NCBI RefSeq assembly: GCF_033097365.1
Contig: NZ_AP028461.1
Coordinates: 8,804,001 to 8,868,000 of the forward strand
DNA: 64,000 bases
Reading direction: 5' to 3'
Origin: Actinoplanes sichuanensis
GTDB lineage: Bacteria; Actinomycetota; Actinomycetes; Mycobacteriales; Micromonosporaceae
Within the stretch, counting starts at the first letter, position 1; each line of letters begins with the position of its first letter. Below are positions 1 to 9,392 of this stretch, in pieces. The notes under the pieces are model-generated. The model saw only the letters and a list, made by a program, of their open reading frames with translations, ran no database searches and was not told the DNA's origin. The position numbers and the translations under genes were made by a program.

Positions 1-61
1 TCGACGCCCTCGCCCGACTCACCCTGGGCGGGACGCCGTGAGCCGGCGCCTCAGCGGCTCT

Positions 62-1945
62 TCACTCGACGGTGACCGACTTGGCCAGGTTGCGGGGCTG
101 GTCCACGTCGTAACCGCGGGCCGAGGCGATCTCACAGGCGAGGATCTGCAACGGCACCGTGGTCATCAGCGGGGCGAGCAGCGTCGGCGTGTGCGGCACA
201 TAGATCAGGTGATCGGCGAACTGCCGGACGTCCTCGTCGCCCTCCTCGGCGATCACGATGGTGCGGGCGCCCCGGGCCCGTACCTCCTGGATGTTGGAGA
301 CGACCTTGTCCCGCATCACGCCGCGCCCCTGCGGGGACGGCACCACGCAGACCACCGGGGTGCCCTTGTCGATCAGGGCGATCGGGCCGTGCTTGAGCTC
401 GCCCGCGGCGAAACCCTCGGCGTGGATGTAGGCGAGCTCCTTGAGCTTGAGCGCGCCCTCCAGCGCCACCGGGAAGCCGACGTGCCGGCCGATGAAGAGC
501 ATCGTCGAGGCGGTCTTGAGATCCCGGCCCAGGGCCCGCACCTCCTCCATCCGGCCGAGCAGGTCACGCAGGTTGTCCGGGGTCCGGCGCAGACGCGACA
601 CCACGGCGGCGACCTCGTCGGCGTACATGACGCCGCGGATCTGGGCCAGGTGCAGGCCGATCAGGTAGCAGGCGACCAGCATGGTGAGGAACGCCTTGGT
701 GGACGCCACCGCGATCTCCGGGCCGCCGTGGGTGTAAAGGACGGCGTCCGACTCACGGGGGATGGTGGAGCCGTTGGTGTTGCAGATGGCCAGGACCCGG
801 GCCTTCTGCTCCTTGGCGTGCCGGATCGCCATCAGGGTGTCCATGGTCTCGCCGGACTGGCTGATCGCGATGACCAGAGTGGACCGGTCCAGGATCGGGT
901 CGCGGTAGCGGAACTCGCTGGCCAGCTCCACCTCGCACGGGATGCGCACCCAGTGCTCGATGGCGTACTTGGCGACCATGCCGGCGTGGTAGGCGGTACC
1001 GCAGGCGACGATGAACACCTTGTCCACGTCGCGCAGGTCCTGGTCGGTGAGGCGGACCTCGTCCAGGATGATCTCGCCGCGCTCGGAGAGCCGGCCGATC
1101 AGGGTCTCGGCGATCGCCTGCGGCTGCTCGGCGATCTCCTTGAGCATGAAGTACTCGTAGCCGCCCTTCTCCGCGGCCGAGGCGTCCCAGTCGATGTGGA
1201 ACTCGGTGCCGATGGCCGGCGAGCCGTCGAAGCCGGTGATCTCGATACCGGCCGGGGTGATCAGGACGACCTGGTCCTGGCCCAGCTCGATCGCCTCGCG
1301 GGTGTGCTCGATGAACGCGGAGACGTCACTGGCCAGGAAGTTCTCCCCGTTGCCACGGCCGACCACGAGCGGCGAGTTGCGCCGGGCGGCGACGACCGCG
1401 TCGGGTACGTCGACATCGACGGCGAGCAGGGTGAAAGCGCCTTCGAGCCGGTTGGCGACGCGGCGCATGCCCTCGGCGAGCATGGCCGGGCCGTCCTCCG
1501 CACCGGACTCGCGCAGCTTGCGCATCTCGGCGGCGAGCAGGTGGGCCGCGCACTCGGTGTCGGTGTCGCTGCGGAACTCGACGCCGGTGGCTTCGAGCTC
1601 GACGCGCAGACGGGCGAAGTTCTCGATGATGCCGTTGTGGATGACGGCGACCCGGCCGTCGACGGAGACATGGGGGTGGGCGTTACGGTCGGTCGGCCCG
1701 CCATGGGTGGCCCAGCGGGTGTGGCCGATGCCCGTGACGCCGGCCTCGATGCCGTCGCCGGACCGCTCGGCCAGCGCCTTCTCCAGGTTGGCGAGTTTGC
1801 CCGCCTTCTTCTCGGTCTTGAGCAGGCCGCCGTCGACGATGGCGACGCCCGCGGAGTCGTAACCGCGGTATTCAAGGCGGCGGAGCCCGTCGATGACGAT
1901 ACTCAATGCCGGACGATTACCTACGTAACCCACGATCCCACACAT
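62..1945 (-). CDS. glmS: Glutamine--fructose-6-phosphate aminotransferase (isomerizing)
   Basis: Makes glucosamine-6-phosphate from fructose-6-phosphate and glutamine, the first committed step to UDP-GlcNAc for peptidoglycan. The protein starts MCGIVGYVG, so Cys2 becomes the N-terminal nucleophile of the Ntn glutaminase domain (about residues 1-220). This fixes the start at 1945 although the frame stays open 17 codons further upstream. Two SIS sugar-isomerase domains follow, with SQSGET near the middle, and the C-terminus ends in the family motif DQPRNLAKSVTVE. Length is 627 residues, normal for actinobacteria. The pathway partner glmM lies 2.2 kb away on the same strand but is separated by two plus-strand genes, so they are not one operon. 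Confidence 0.97.
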   Translation of the reverse strand: MCGIVGYVGNRPALSIVIDGLRRLEYRGYDSAGVAIVDGGLLKTEKKAGKLANLEKALAERSGDGIEAGVTGIGHTRWATHGGPTDRNAHPHVSVDGRVAVIHNGIIENFARLRVELEATGVEFRSDTDTECAAHLLAAEMRKLRESGAEDGPAMLAEGMRRVANRLEGAFTLLAVDVDVPDAVVAARRNSPLVVGRGNGENFLASDVSAFIEHTREAIELGQDQVVLITPAGIEITGFDGSPAIGTEFHIDWDASAAEKGGYEYFMLKEIAEQPQAIAETLIGRLSERGEIILDEVRLTDQDLRDVDKVFIVACGTAYHAGMVAKYAIEHWVRIPCEVELASEFRYRDPILDRSTLVIAISQSGETMDTLMAIRHAKEQKARVLAICNTNGSTIPRESDAVLYTHGGPEIAVASTKAFLTMLVACYLIGLHLAQIRGVMYADEVAAVVSRLRRTPDNLRDLLGRMEEVRALGRDLKTASTMLFIGRHVGFPVALEGALKLKELAYIHAEGFAAGELKHGPIALIDKGTPVVCVVPSPQGRGVMRDKVVSNIQEVRARGARTIVIAEEGDEDVRQFADHLIYVPHTPTLLAPLMTTVPLQILACEIASARGYDVDQPRNLAKSVTVE

Positions 1946-2127
1946 GACGGGCAGCCTAACCGACTTTCGCTCATCCGTCATGCTCGGGAGGACCACTTAT
2001 GAGCATCGCATGTGATCGGAAGCCTAGTCCAACCAGGTCGTCACCTCTGTAGGCCGTACGGGTGGTTGATCCTCGCCGTGCGGCGCTGGCGTACCGTCGG
2101 AAGACGGTGCCCCCACCGGGAGGAAAG

Positions 2128-2895
2128 ATGAGCGATCCGAGCGAGCCGCGGCAGCCACCCCGCCCACCGCACTTCACGCCGCCGCCCGACTACCCCCCGA
2201 CCGCTCAGTTCCCGCCGGTCGGCCCCGATCCCGGCTATGCGCAGCCGCCGCCGTACGACCCGAACAGCGGCTACCCGCCACAGCCCGGCTACTCCCCGCC
2301 GCCCGGCTACCCGCCGCAGCCCGGCTACGGTCCGCCGCCCCGACCGCCACGGCGCAGCAAGGCGCCGCTGATCGCCCTGGTCCTGGCGATCACACTGCTG
2401 CTCTGCGGTGGTGTGGTGACGGCCTCGGTGCTCCTGGTCAACCGGACGGTCGACAAGGTCAACGAGGTCACCGACGACGCCAAGAAGGCCGCCGAGCCGC
2501 TCACCGAGCCGACCTTCCCCGACCTGCTGCCCTCCGGCGTGCCGGGCCTACCGGGCCTGCCGACCGACTTCCCGGCCCTGCCGACCGACCTTCCGGGCCT
2601 CGGCGAAGGCAAGGAGATCACCGTGACGTATGAGGTGAGCGGCGACGGTCCGGCCGAGATCCTCTACATGGAGAAGCTGGACGGCACACCGAAGCGGGTC
2701 GCCAACGCCAAGCTGCCCTGGAAGATCACGACCACGATGAAGAACCCGTCGGTGGTCTCGGTCATCGCGGTGCGCACCAGCGTCGACTCCGGTTCGATCA
2801 GCTGCCGGGCCACGGTCGACGGCAAGACGGTCACCGAGCACACCGCCGAGGGCGGCCTGGCCACCGCCAACTGCTACGAGCTCGTCCTCTACTGA
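2128..2895 (+). CDS. MmpS-like membrane-anchored protein with proline-rich N-terminus
   Basis: 255 residues. About 75 N-terminal residues are rich in Pro, Tyr and Gly, with several YPPQPGY-type repeats. A single membrane segment follows (about 82-105, after PRRSKAP). The C-terminal domain (about 165-255) has the pattern of MmpS/Mycobact_memb proteins: ITVTYEVSGDGPAEILY, an LPWK motif and two Cys that could form a disulfide. MmpS proteins assist MmpL lipid exporters in mycobacteria, but no MmpL is present here. The start at 2128 is preceded by GGGAGGAAAG; an in-frame start 22 codons upstream has no such site. Function is inferred from the domain only. Confidence 0.75.
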   Translation: MSDPSEPRQPPRPPHFTPPPDYPPTAQFPPVGPDPGYAQPPPYDPNSGYPPQPGYSPPPGYPPQPGYGPPPRPPRRSKAPLIALVLAITLLLCGGVVTASVLLVNRTVDKVNEVTDDAKKAAEPLTEPTFPDLLPSGVPGLPGLPTDFPALPTDLPGLGEGKEITVTYEVSGDGPAEILYMEKLDGTPKRVANAKLPWKITTTMKNPSVVSVIAVRTSVDSGSISCRATVDGKTVTEHTAEGGLATANCYELVLY

Positions 2896-2934
2896 CCTCA
2901 CGCTCTACTGATCCCACGGCAACCAGGGAGCACG

Positions 2935-4107
2935 GTGACCACCTCGATCCCGGCGGATCCCCTCGTCGAGCGGATGCGCCCGTTCGGCACGACGATCTTC
3001 ACCGAGATGTCGGCGCTCGCGGTCCGGACCGGGGCGGTCAACCTCGGTCAGGGCTTCCCGGACACGGACGGACCGGCGGAGATGCTCGCCGCGGCCGCCG
3101 AGGCCCTGGCGAGCGGGGCCAATCAGTACCCTCCGCTGGCCGGCATTCCCGTGTTGCGGCACGCGATCGCCGCCCACGAGCAGCGGTTCTGGAGTCTGGA
3201 ACGGGATCCGGACAGCGAGGTGACGGTCACCGCCGGAGCCACCGAGGCGATCGCGGCGGCGATCCTGGCGCTCTGCGAGCCGGGTGACGAGGTGGTGTGC
3301 TTCGAGCCGTACTACGACTCCTACGCCGCCTCGATCACACTGGCCGGGGCGGTCCGGCGGCCGGTGACGCTGCGACCGGAAATGGGCGGGCGGTACGAGT
3401 TCGACGAGGCGGCACTGCGGGCGGCGTTCGGGCCGCGCACCCGGCTGGTACTGCTCAACACCCCGCACAACCCGACCGGCAAGGTCTTCTCGGGTGCGGA
3501 GCTGACGCTGATCGCCGAGCTCTGCCAGGAGTACGACGCGTTCGCCGTCACCGATGAGGTCTACGAGCACCTGGTCTTCGACGGCGAGCACATCCCGCTC
3601 GCGACCCTGCCCGGGATGCGTGACCGCACGCTGCGCATCTCGTCGGCGGGCAAGACCTTCTCCTGCACGGGGTGGAAGGTCGGCTGGGCCACCGGGCCCG
3701 CGCGACTGGTCTCCGCGGTGCAGCGGGTCAAGCAGTTCCTGACATTCGTGAACGCCTCGCCGTTGCAGCCGGCCGTGGCGGTCGCGCTCGGGCTCCCGGA
3801 CGCCTACTTCACCGAGTTCAACGCCAGGATGCGGGCGAACCGGGATCGTCTGACGGCCGGACTACGCGACGCCGGGTTCGGGGTGTTCCCGTCCTACGGG
3901 ACGTATTTCGTGACCGCCGACATCCGGCCGCTGGGCGGAACGGACGGCGTCGAGTTCTGCCGTGCGCTGCCCGCCCGCTCCGGGGTGGTGGCGGTGCCGA
4001 CCCAGGTCTTCTACGACCATCAGGACGCGGGCCGGCACCTGATCCGCTTCGCCTTCTGCAAACGCCTCGACGTGATCGACGAGGCGGTTCGCAGGTTGCG
4101 GGGCTAG
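2935..4107 (+). CDS. dapC: PLP-dependent class I/II aminotransferase, DapC (N-succinyldiaminopimelate aminotransferase) type
   Basis: 390 residues, GTG start. The N-terminus contains GAVNLGQGFPDTDGP and the middle NTPHNPTGKVFS. The PLP-binding lysine lies in SSAGKTFSCTGWKVGW (about residue 240), and the C-terminal Arg is in IRFAFCKR. This is the fold-type I aminotransferase family that contains mycobacterial DapC and also methionine and kynurenine aminotransferases. DapC acts in lysine and meso-diaminopimelate synthesis. The exact substrate cannot be settled from sequence. It begins 39 bases after the MmpS-like gene and may be co-transcribed; it converges on glmM with 14 bases between stops. 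Confidence 0.8.
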   Translation: MTTSIPADPLVERMRPFGTTIFTEMSALAVRTGAVNLGQGFPDTDGPAEMLAAAAEALASGANQYPPLAGIPVLRHAIAAHEQRFWSLERDPDSEVTVTAGATEAIAAAILALCEPGDEVVCFEPYYDSYAASITLAGAVRRPVTLRPEMGGRYEFDEAALRAAFGPRTRLVLLNTPHNPTGKVFSGAELTLIAELCQEYDAFAVTDEVYEHLVFDGEHIPLATLPGMRDRTLRISSAGKTFSCTGWKVGWATGPARLVSAVQRVKQFLTFVNASPLQPAVAVALGLPDAYFTEFNARMRANRDRLTAGLRDAGFGVFPSYGTYFVTADIRPLGGTDGVEFCRALPARSGVVAVPTQVFYDHQDAGRHLIRFAFCKRLDVIDEAVRRLRG

Positions 4108-4121
4108 GCGGGTTCGACGGG

Positions 4122-5474
4122 CTAGGCCGGGCTGGCCGACCGGACCTCGTCGGCGATCCGCTCGGCCACGGCGCGGGCCTGATCCTCGGTGGCGGCCTCG
4201 ACCATCACCCGGACCAGCGGCTCGGTGCCGGACGGACGCAGCAGCACCCGACCGGTCTCACCGAGCTCGTTCTCGGCGAGCGCGACGGCGGCCTGCACGG
4301 TCGGGGCGGAGGCGCCCGCGTCCCGGTTGCCGACCTTCACGTTGATCAGCACCTGCGGCAGCTTGTGCACCACGGCGGCCAGGTCGGCGAGCGACTTGCC
4401 GGACGCGGCGATCTGCGACATCAGGTGCAGGCCGGTGAGCACGCCGTCGCCGGTGGTGGCGAAGGCCGGCATCACGATGTGACCGCTCTGCTCGCCGCCG
4501 AGGGCGTAGCCGCCGTTCTGCAGTTCCTCCAGCACGTACCGGTCGCCGACCTTGGTCTCCAGCAGCCGGATGCCGGACTGCTTCATCGCGATGCGCAGCC
4601 CCAGGTTGCTCATCACGGTGGCGACCAGGGTGTCGTCGGTGAGCGTGCCGGCGTCGCGCATGGCGAGCGCCAGGATCGCCATGATCTGGTCGCCGTCGAC
4701 GACCTCGCCGGCGGCGGTGACGACCAGGCAGCGGTCGGCGTCGCCGTCGTGGGCGATGCCGAGGTCGGCACCTTCCCGGAGGACCGCTTCCCGGAGCGAG
4801 TCGAGGTGGGTGGAGCCGCAGTCCAGGTTGATGTTGAGCCCGTCCGGCTCGGCGTGGATGGCGATCACCTCGGCGCCGGCTTCCCGGTATGCCACCGGCC
4901 CGACCTCGCTGGCCGCCCCGTTGGCGCAGTCGACCACGACCTTGAGCCCGTTGAGCGGGTGCGGGATCGACTCGACCAGGTGCTTGATGTAGTACTCGGC
5001 GCCGTCGAGCAGGTCGTTGACCCGGCCGATCCCGGCGCCGGTGGGGCGTCCGACCAGTCCGTGGCCGTCCTCGATCGCCTTCTCGATGCGCTCTTCGAGC
5101 TCGTCCGGCAGCTTCGTGCCGCCGGCCGCGAACAGCTTGATCCCGTTGTCGGGCATCGGGTTGTGCGACGCGGAGATCATCACCCCGAGGTCGGCGTTGG
5201 TCTGCCCGACGAGGTAGGCGACAGCCGGTGTGGGAAGTACCCCGACCCGGACCACGTTGGCTCCGGCGCTGGCCAGCCCCGCGACGACGGCGGCTTCGAG
5301 CATCTCGCCGCTGGCCCGGGGGTCACGCCCCACGATGGCGAGCGGCGGGTGACTGCCGTCGGTCTCGACCAGCACCCGGGCCGCCGCTACGGCGACCGAC
5401 AGGGCCAGTTCCGGAGTGAGCAGATCGCCGTTCGCGAGGCCGCGAACGCCGTCCGTGCCGAAGAGTCGCCCCAT
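4122..5474 (-). CDS. glmM: Phosphoglucosamine mutase
   Basis: 450 residues. Converts glucosamine-6-phosphate to glucosamine-1-phosphate for UDP-GlcNAc. The start [12 protein letters not shown] is the family signature. The catalytic phosphoserine is Ser103 in ISASHNP, the metal site is DGDADR (about residue 243), and the phosphate-binding loop RPSGTEP lies near the C-terminus. Length and motifs are standard. It lies downstream of rplM-rpsI on the same strand, but a strong hairpin after rpsI suggests its own transcription. Confidence 0.96.
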   Translation of the reverse strand: MGRLFGTDGVRGLANGDLLTPELALSVAVAAARVLVETDGSHPPLAIVGRDPRASGEMLEAAVVAGLASAGANVVRVGVLPTPAVAYLVGQTNADLGVMISASHNPMPDNGIKLFAAGGTKLPDELEERIEKAIEDGHGLVGRPTGAGIGRVNDLLDGAEYYIKHLVESIPHPLNGLKVVVDCANGAASEVGPVAYREAGAEVIAIHAEPDGLNINLDCGSTHLDSLREAVLREGADLGIAHDGDADRCLVVTAAGEVVDGDQIMAILALAMRDAGTLTDDTLVATVMSNLGLRIAMKQSGIRLLETKVGDRYVLEELQNGGYALGGEQSGHIVMPAFATTGDGVLTGLHLMSQIAASGKSLADLAAVVHKLPQVLINVKVGNRDAGASAPTVQAAVALAENELGETGRVLLRPSGTEPLVRVMVEAATEDQARAVAERIADEVRSASPA

Positions 5475-5578
5475 GGCGGCTTCCTTTCACCGGTGATTGC
5501 GACCTCAAGCCTGCATCAGTGTTCGGCTGGTCACGAGTACCGGAACGGCTAGTTGGGGAGGGAGTCGAACCTAAACAT

Positions 5579-5625
5579 CGACGGCCGAGCACACCCCTTG
5601 AGAAAAGGGGCGTACTCGGCCGTCG
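5579..5625 (-). terminator. Hairpin terminator after rpsI
   Basis: An 11-bp perfect arm (CGACGGCCGAG / CTCGGCCGTCG) encloses a second 6-bp stem (CCCCTT / AAGGGG) around a small loop. It lies 21 bases beyond the rpsI stop. There is no long U tract, as is common in actinobacteria. Confidence 0.75.
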
Positions 5626-5646
5626 ATACGGACCGAGGCGCAAAAA

Positions 5647-6144
5647 TCAGCGCTTCGAGTACTGCGGAGCCTTACGGGCCTTCTTGAGACCGTACTTCTT
5701 GCTCTCCTTGACCCGAGCGTCACGGGTCAGGAAGCCGGCCTTCTTCAGAGCGGGACGGTCGTCCGGGTCGCTCTCGATGAGGGCACGGGCGATGGCGAGG
5801 CGGAGGGCGCCGGCCTGGCCGGTGATGCCACCACCACGGAGGTTGGCGATCACGTCGAACTGCTCGGTCCGCTCAGCGGTGACGAGCGGCTCACGGATGA
5901 GCTGCTGGTTGACCTTGCTCGGGAAGTAGTTCTCGAGGTCACGGCCGTTGCAGGTGATCTTGCCGTTGCCGGGCACGAGACGCACCCGGACGATGGCCTC
6001 CTTGCGGCGGCCGACGGTCTGGATCGGACGTCCACCGGGGCGCGGGGCGCGGACCGGGGCCGGCGCGGCCGTCTCGACGACGACGACCGTCTCAGCGGGC
6101 TCCTCGACGGTCTCGACGACCTCGGGCTCGATGATGTCGGACAT
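5647..6144 (-). CDS. rpsI: 30S ribosomal protein S9
   Basis: 165 residues. An acidic N-terminal extension rich in Val, Glu and Ala (about 40 residues) precedes the S9 core, which begins at [14 protein letters not shown] and ends in the typical KAPQYSKR tail that reaches the P-site tRNA. I take the start at MSDIIEPE (6144) because GGGAGAAGG lies eight bases upstream. An in-frame GTG eight codons earlier overlaps the rplM stop and is less likely. It is the second gene of the rplM-rpsI operon, with a 20-base spacer. Confidence 0.96.
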   Translation of the reverse strand: MSDIIEPEVVETVEEPAETVVVVETAAPAPVRAPRPGGRPIQTVGRRKEAIVRVRLVPGNGKITCNGRDLENYFPSKVNQQLIREPLVTAERTEQFDVIANLRGGGITGQAGALRLAIARALIESDPDDRPALKKAGFLTRDARVKESKKYGLKKARKAPQYSKR

Positions 6145-6164
6145 GCTGCTGCCTTCTCCCGCGC

Positions 6165-6608
6165 TCACTGCGCGATCTGCTTGATTTCGAACGGCTGGGG
6201 CTGCTGAGCGGCGTGCGGGTGCTCAGCGCCCGGGTAGACCTTCAGCTTCTTGATGATCTGCCGCGCGAGCTTGTTGTGCGGGAGCATGCCCTTGACGGCC
6301 AGCTCGATCGCCTTCTCGGGGCGCTTGGTGAGCAGCTCCTCGTAGCCGACCTGCTTCAGACCACCCGGGTAGCCGGAGTGGCGGTAGGCGACCTTGGTCT
6401 GCCGCTTGTTGCCGGTCAGGGCGACCTTGCCGGCGTTGATGATCACTACGAAGTCGCCGGTGTCGACGTGCGGGGCGAACGTCGGCTTGTGCTTGCCACG
6501 CAGAAGGTTCGCGGTGTGGGTGGCCAGGCGACCCAGAACGACGTCAGAAGCGTCGATAATGTGCCACTGACGCTCGATTTCACCCGGCTTCGGGCTGTAC
6601 GTACGCAC
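6165..6608 (-). CDS. rplM: 50S ribosomal protein L13
   Basis: 147 residues from a GTG start ([15 protein letters not shown]), the usual actinobacterial N-terminus, with AAGG seven bases upstream. An upstream in-frame ATG would add 16 residues that do not match the family. Core motifs include [17 protein letters not shown], the [11 protein letters not shown] strand and [14 protein letters not shown]13 is an early 23S rRNA-binding assembly protein. First gene of the rplM-rpsI operon. Confidence 0.96.
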   Translation of the reverse strand: MRTYSPKPGEIERQWHIIDASDVVLGRLATHTANLLRGKHKPTFAPHVDTGDFVVIINAGKVALTGNKRQTKVAYRHSGYPGGLKQVGYEELLTKRPEKAIELAVKGMLPHNKLARQIIKKLKVYPGAEHPHAAQQPQPFEIKQIAQ

Positions 6609-7237
6609 AGAATTACCTTGTCTCGTCGTCGGTCTGAGGGTGCGCGCTGGCCGCATCGAGCCGATGCGTCAAGCAACCCCGCAGAGGGACCACTCGCATC
6701 AGTCGCACAACAGCAGGCAACGATACCCGGCTGCGCGGCGTGTGGTCAAAACAGGCAGTGTTCAGGGCATAAAACATCCGGCGAAGGTTCTGGTTGCAAA
6801 CCCTCAGCCCGATGAACTCCAAACGAGCCCAGCATACTCCGCACCGCGGACCCCCTCACAGCGGGTCGCACCCGGAAGACCGGGCCGACTTAGCAGGCTC
6901 GAAACAAATGGGACGCTCATAGGAAATTCCACCCCGGCACGCTTCGGTGCATGGCCAACGGTGCGGACCTCAGGACGACGCGGCCCGGCATTGGCCGAAG
7001 CCGCGCCTTCTGGCGCACCATGGAGAGACCATCGTCAGGGTTGAGGACGGACCTGACGGTGTTCACCGAGCCGGCTCGCCGGTTCGGTGCAGAGGAGTCG
7101 CGGCGTGCCCCGGACGGAGGCATGGCGAGGAACGCAAGCGTGACGTGGGAGCGGGTCTACGCTGAGGACGGCGGGCTTCGAGCGTGCCCTTCGGTGGACC
7201 GTTCGGCCACGCCGCGACTTCTCGACCCGGGGATCGG
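6609..7237. other. Divergent intergenic region rplM / HemD-like regulator
   Basis: 629 bases with no convincing gene. It should carry the rplM promoter and about 220 bases of leader on the minus strand, and the promoter of the regulator on the plus strand. A 96-codon plus-strand frame (6951-7241) overlaps the regulator start as ATGA, but its composition (Arg/Ser/Pro, no recognisable domain) looks like a chance frame. I see no tRNA or riboswitch here. Confidence 0.5.
6831..6860 (-). promoter_or_regulatory. Candidate rplM-rpsI promoter
   Basis: On the minus strand TGTGAG and TATGCT are 18 bases apart, about 220 bases before the L13 start. The -10 is acceptable for a SigA-type promoter and the -35 is poor. 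Confidence 0.35.
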
Positions 7238-8383
7238 ATGACCGACCGGACCCCGGGCGCCCGACGGGCGGTGCTGACGGCGGCCGCTCTGGCGGAGCCG
7301 GCCTCCGCGCTGTCCGGCTACACGATCGGCGTCACCGCCGACCGTCGCAAGGACGAGTTGGCCACCCTCCTGGAGGCGCGCGGCGCCCGGGTGGTGCTGG
7401 CCCCGGCCCTGCGGATCGTTCCGATCTCCGACGACGCCGAGCTACGCGCCGCCACCCGCGCCTGCCTCGACACCCCACCCGACATCGTGCTGGTCAACAC
7501 CGGTATCGGTATGCGCGGCTGGCTGGAGGCGGCGGAGAACTGGGGTCTCGGCGAGCCGCTTCGCACCGTGCTCTCCCGGGCTTACCTGGTGGCCCGCGGG
7601 CCGAAGGCACGGGCCGCGGTCCGCGCCGCCGGGCTGCAGGACCGGTGGTCCCCCGAGGGCGAGGGCTACGAGGAGGTCGTCGAGCATCTGACCGCCCGCG
7701 GGGTGGCCGGATTGACCGTCGCCATGCAACTGCACGGGGAGAGCCAGCCGGAGTACACCGAGGCTCTGGAGTCGGCCGGCGCCCGGGTCATCGAGCTGCC
7801 GGTCTACCGCTGGGCGCCGCCGACCGATCCGGCACCGCTGCACCGGCTGACCGATCTGATCATGGGGCGACTGGTCGATGCCGTGACGTTCACCTCAGCC
7901 GCCGCCGTGCAGGCCGTGCTGCGTGCGGCCGGGCCCGGTACGGACAGTCTGCTGGACGCTCTCCGGGACGACGTGATGGCCGCGTGTGTGGGTCCGGTCA
8001 CCTCGGCTCCGTTGCGTCGCCTCGGCATCCCGGTGGCCACTCCCCACCGGGCCAGGCTGAGCGCGCTGGTTCGTACCATCGTGGATGAATTGCCGAAACG
8101 GGCCGTGACGTTCCAGGTGTCCGGCCACTCGATCACCCTCCGCGGCCATGCCGCGGTGGTAGACGGCGAGCTCCGTCCGCTGGCGCCCGCCCCGATGGCG
8201 GTCCTCCGGGCGCTCGCCAACTCCCCCGGCCGGGTCCTGTCCCGCGCCGCGCTGCTCCACGCCCTGCCCCGTGGCGCCGACGAGCACGCCGTCGAGATGG
8301 CGGTGGCCCGACTCCGGGCCGGTCTGGCCGTGCCCGGAGTCGTGCAGACCGTCGTGAAACGCGGTTACCGGATCCCCCTCTGA
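7238..8383 (+). CDS. Uroporphyrinogen-III synthase (HemD)-like domain fused to winged-helix DNA-binding domain
   Basis: 381 residues. Residues about 25-280 follow the HemD two-lobe pattern: GYTIGVTADRRKDEL, a VLVNTGIGMRGWLE segment, FTSAAAVQAVL and a GPVTSAPLRRLGI segment. Residues about 290-381 form a winged helix of the OmpR/Trans_reg_C type (LAPAPMAVLRALANSPGRVLS, then VVKRGYRIPL). Actinobacteria have several such fusions; mycobacterial Rv0260c has the same layout from memory. It is not in a haem operon, so a regulatory role sensing a ligand is more likely than catalysis. The ATG at 7238 follows GGGGATCGG; an earlier in-frame start 18 codons upstream is possible. Confidence 0.8.
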   Translation: MTDRTPGARRAVLTAAALAEPASALSGYTIGVTADRRKDELATLLEARGARVVLAPALRIVPISDDAELRAATRACLDTPPDIVLVNTGIGMRGWLEAAENWGLGEPLRTVLSRAYLVARGPKARAAVRAAGLQDRWSPEGEGYEEVVEHLTARGVAGLTVAMQLHGESQPEYTEALESAGARVIELPVYRWAPPTDPAPLHRLTDLIMGRLVDAVTFTSAAAVQAVLRAAGPGTDSLLDALRDDVMAACVGPVTSAPLRRLGIPVATPHRARLSALVRTIVDELPKRAVTFQVSGHSITLRGHAAVVDGELRPLAPAPMAVLRALANSPGRVLSRAALLHALPRGADEHAVEMAVARLRAGLAVPGVVQTVVKRGYRIPL

Positions 8384-8390
8384 GGGGATC
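8371..8390. terminator. Bidirectional terminator overlapping both convergent stops
   Basis: GATCCCC, six bases, GGGGATC. The stem starts within the last codons of the HemD-like gene and its far arm overlaps the stop of the conservon GTPase gene, so one hairpin could serve both strands. Confidence 0.5.
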
Positions 8391-9006
8391 AGCCGACGGG
8401 CGTGGCCCGCTCGTGCTCGGCCACCAGCGTCGTCATCGCGTGCTCGACCACACTGATCAGCACCGACTTCACCGAGTCGCGGTGGCGGGCGTCACACATC
8501 ACGAGCGGCACCCGAGCCGGAATGGCCAGCGCCTCCCGGACCTCCTCCGGTTCGTAGCGCGGTGCGCCGTCGAAGCAGTTGACCGCGACGAGGTACGGCA
8601 GATGCCGGTTCTCGAAGTAGTCGAGGGGCGCGAACGCGTCGGTGAGCCGGCGGGTGTCCACCAGCACGGCCGCGCCGACCGCGCCACGGATCAGCTCGTC
8701 CCACATGAACCAGAACCGGGTCTGCCCGGGTGTGCCGAACAGATAGAGGATCAGGTCCTCGGCCATGGTGATCCGGCCGAAGTCCATGGCGACCGTGGTG
8801 CTGCCCTTCTCCGGCACCTTGGAGGCGTCGTCGATCCCCTGGCCGGCCACCGTCATCACCGCTTCGGTGGTGAGTGGCTCGATCTCGGAGACCGCCCCGA
8901 CGAGAGTCGTCTTACCCACGCCGAAGCCACCCGCGACCACGATCTTCGCGGAGGTGATCTCGGCGGGATTCGGCCGCGTCCGCTCCTCAGAGCTTGCGAA
9001 GTCCAC
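8389..9006 (-). CDS. Conservon small GTP-binding protein (CvnD type)
   Basis: 205 residues. Walker A is GGFGVGKTTLVGAV at about 25-38; the downstream GTPase pattern includes TVAMDFGR, LFGTPGQTRFWFMWDEL (switch II) and AVNCFDG in place of NKxD. This is the Ras-like ATP/GTP-binding family that closes each conservon (cvn) operon of Streptomyces and relatives. The start is GTG at 9006 (VDFASSEE), 20 bases inside the end of the DUF742 gene and preceded by GGAAGG. It would act with the roadblock protein at the membrane kinase, somewhat like a eukaryotic receptor-G-protein complex. Confidence 0.92.
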   Translation of the reverse strand: MDFASSEERTRPNPAEITSAKIVVAGGFGVGKTTLVGAVSEIEPLTTEAVMTVAGQGIDDASKVPEKGSTTVAMDFGRITMAEDLILYLFGTPGQTRFWFMWDELIRGAVGAAVLVDTRRLTDAFAPLDYFENRHLPYLVAVNCFDGAPRYEPEEVREALAIPARVPLVMCDARHRDSVKSVLISVVEHAMTTLVAEHERATPVG

Positions 9007-9349
9007 CCAACACCCTTCCCAGCAGGTCCATCCGCTCCGTGAAGCCGGTCTTGGGAGCGGCACTGTGCAGCTGTAGCAATCCGTCGGCGACCATGTCGGC
9101 GACGAGCACCCGGGTTACCCCCAGTGGTAACCGGGTGTGCGCCGCGAGCTCGGCCAGCGAAATCGCTTTCGGCTCACACAGCACGGCGATGCGGTACTTG
9201 TCGTGTCCGGCGAACCGCGCCTCTTGCACGGCCGCCGGACTCGCGAACAGGAGCGCCTCGATCGGGATGTCCCGGCTCGGTTCGGTCCGGCCGCGCGTGA
9301 CCGCATACGGCCGCACCAGGTTGCCCCGGGGATCATGCGGCTGTGTCAT
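8987..9349 (-). CDS. DUF742 family protein (CvnC type)
   Basis: 120 residues. It starts MTQPHDPRGNLVRPYAVTRG and contains a winged-helix-like stretch (AISLAELAAHTRLPLGVTRV, then LVADMVADGLL), the DUF742 pattern. It is the third gene of the conservon: its end overlaps the GTPase gene by 20 bases, and a 43-base spacer separates it from the roadblock gene. DUF742 proteins are thought to be adaptors in conservon signalling; the biochemical role is not established. Confidence 0.92.
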   Translation of the reverse strand: MTQPHDPRGNLVRPYAVTRGRTEPSRDIPIEALLFASPAAVQEARFAGHDKYRIAVLCEPKAISLAELAAHTRLPLGVTRVLVADMVADGLLQLHSAAPKTGFTERMDLLGRVLGGLRKL

Positions 9350-9392
9350 GTCGCGGTCACCTCGTCTCCGCCAGGGCGATCAACCCCGGCGA

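Noticed and set aside
5545..5580. GGTTCGACTCCC-like T-arm on the minus strand
   Set aside because: It resembles the T-loop end of a tRNA, but the T stem does not pair well and the place of the 5' half is taken by the rpsI terminator. Treated as chance; a remnant of an att site cannot be shown.
6951..7241. 96-codon frame overlapping the HemD-like gene as ATGA
   Set aside because: The overlap looks like coupling, but no SD, no domain and Arg/Ser/Pro-rich composition. Probably chance.
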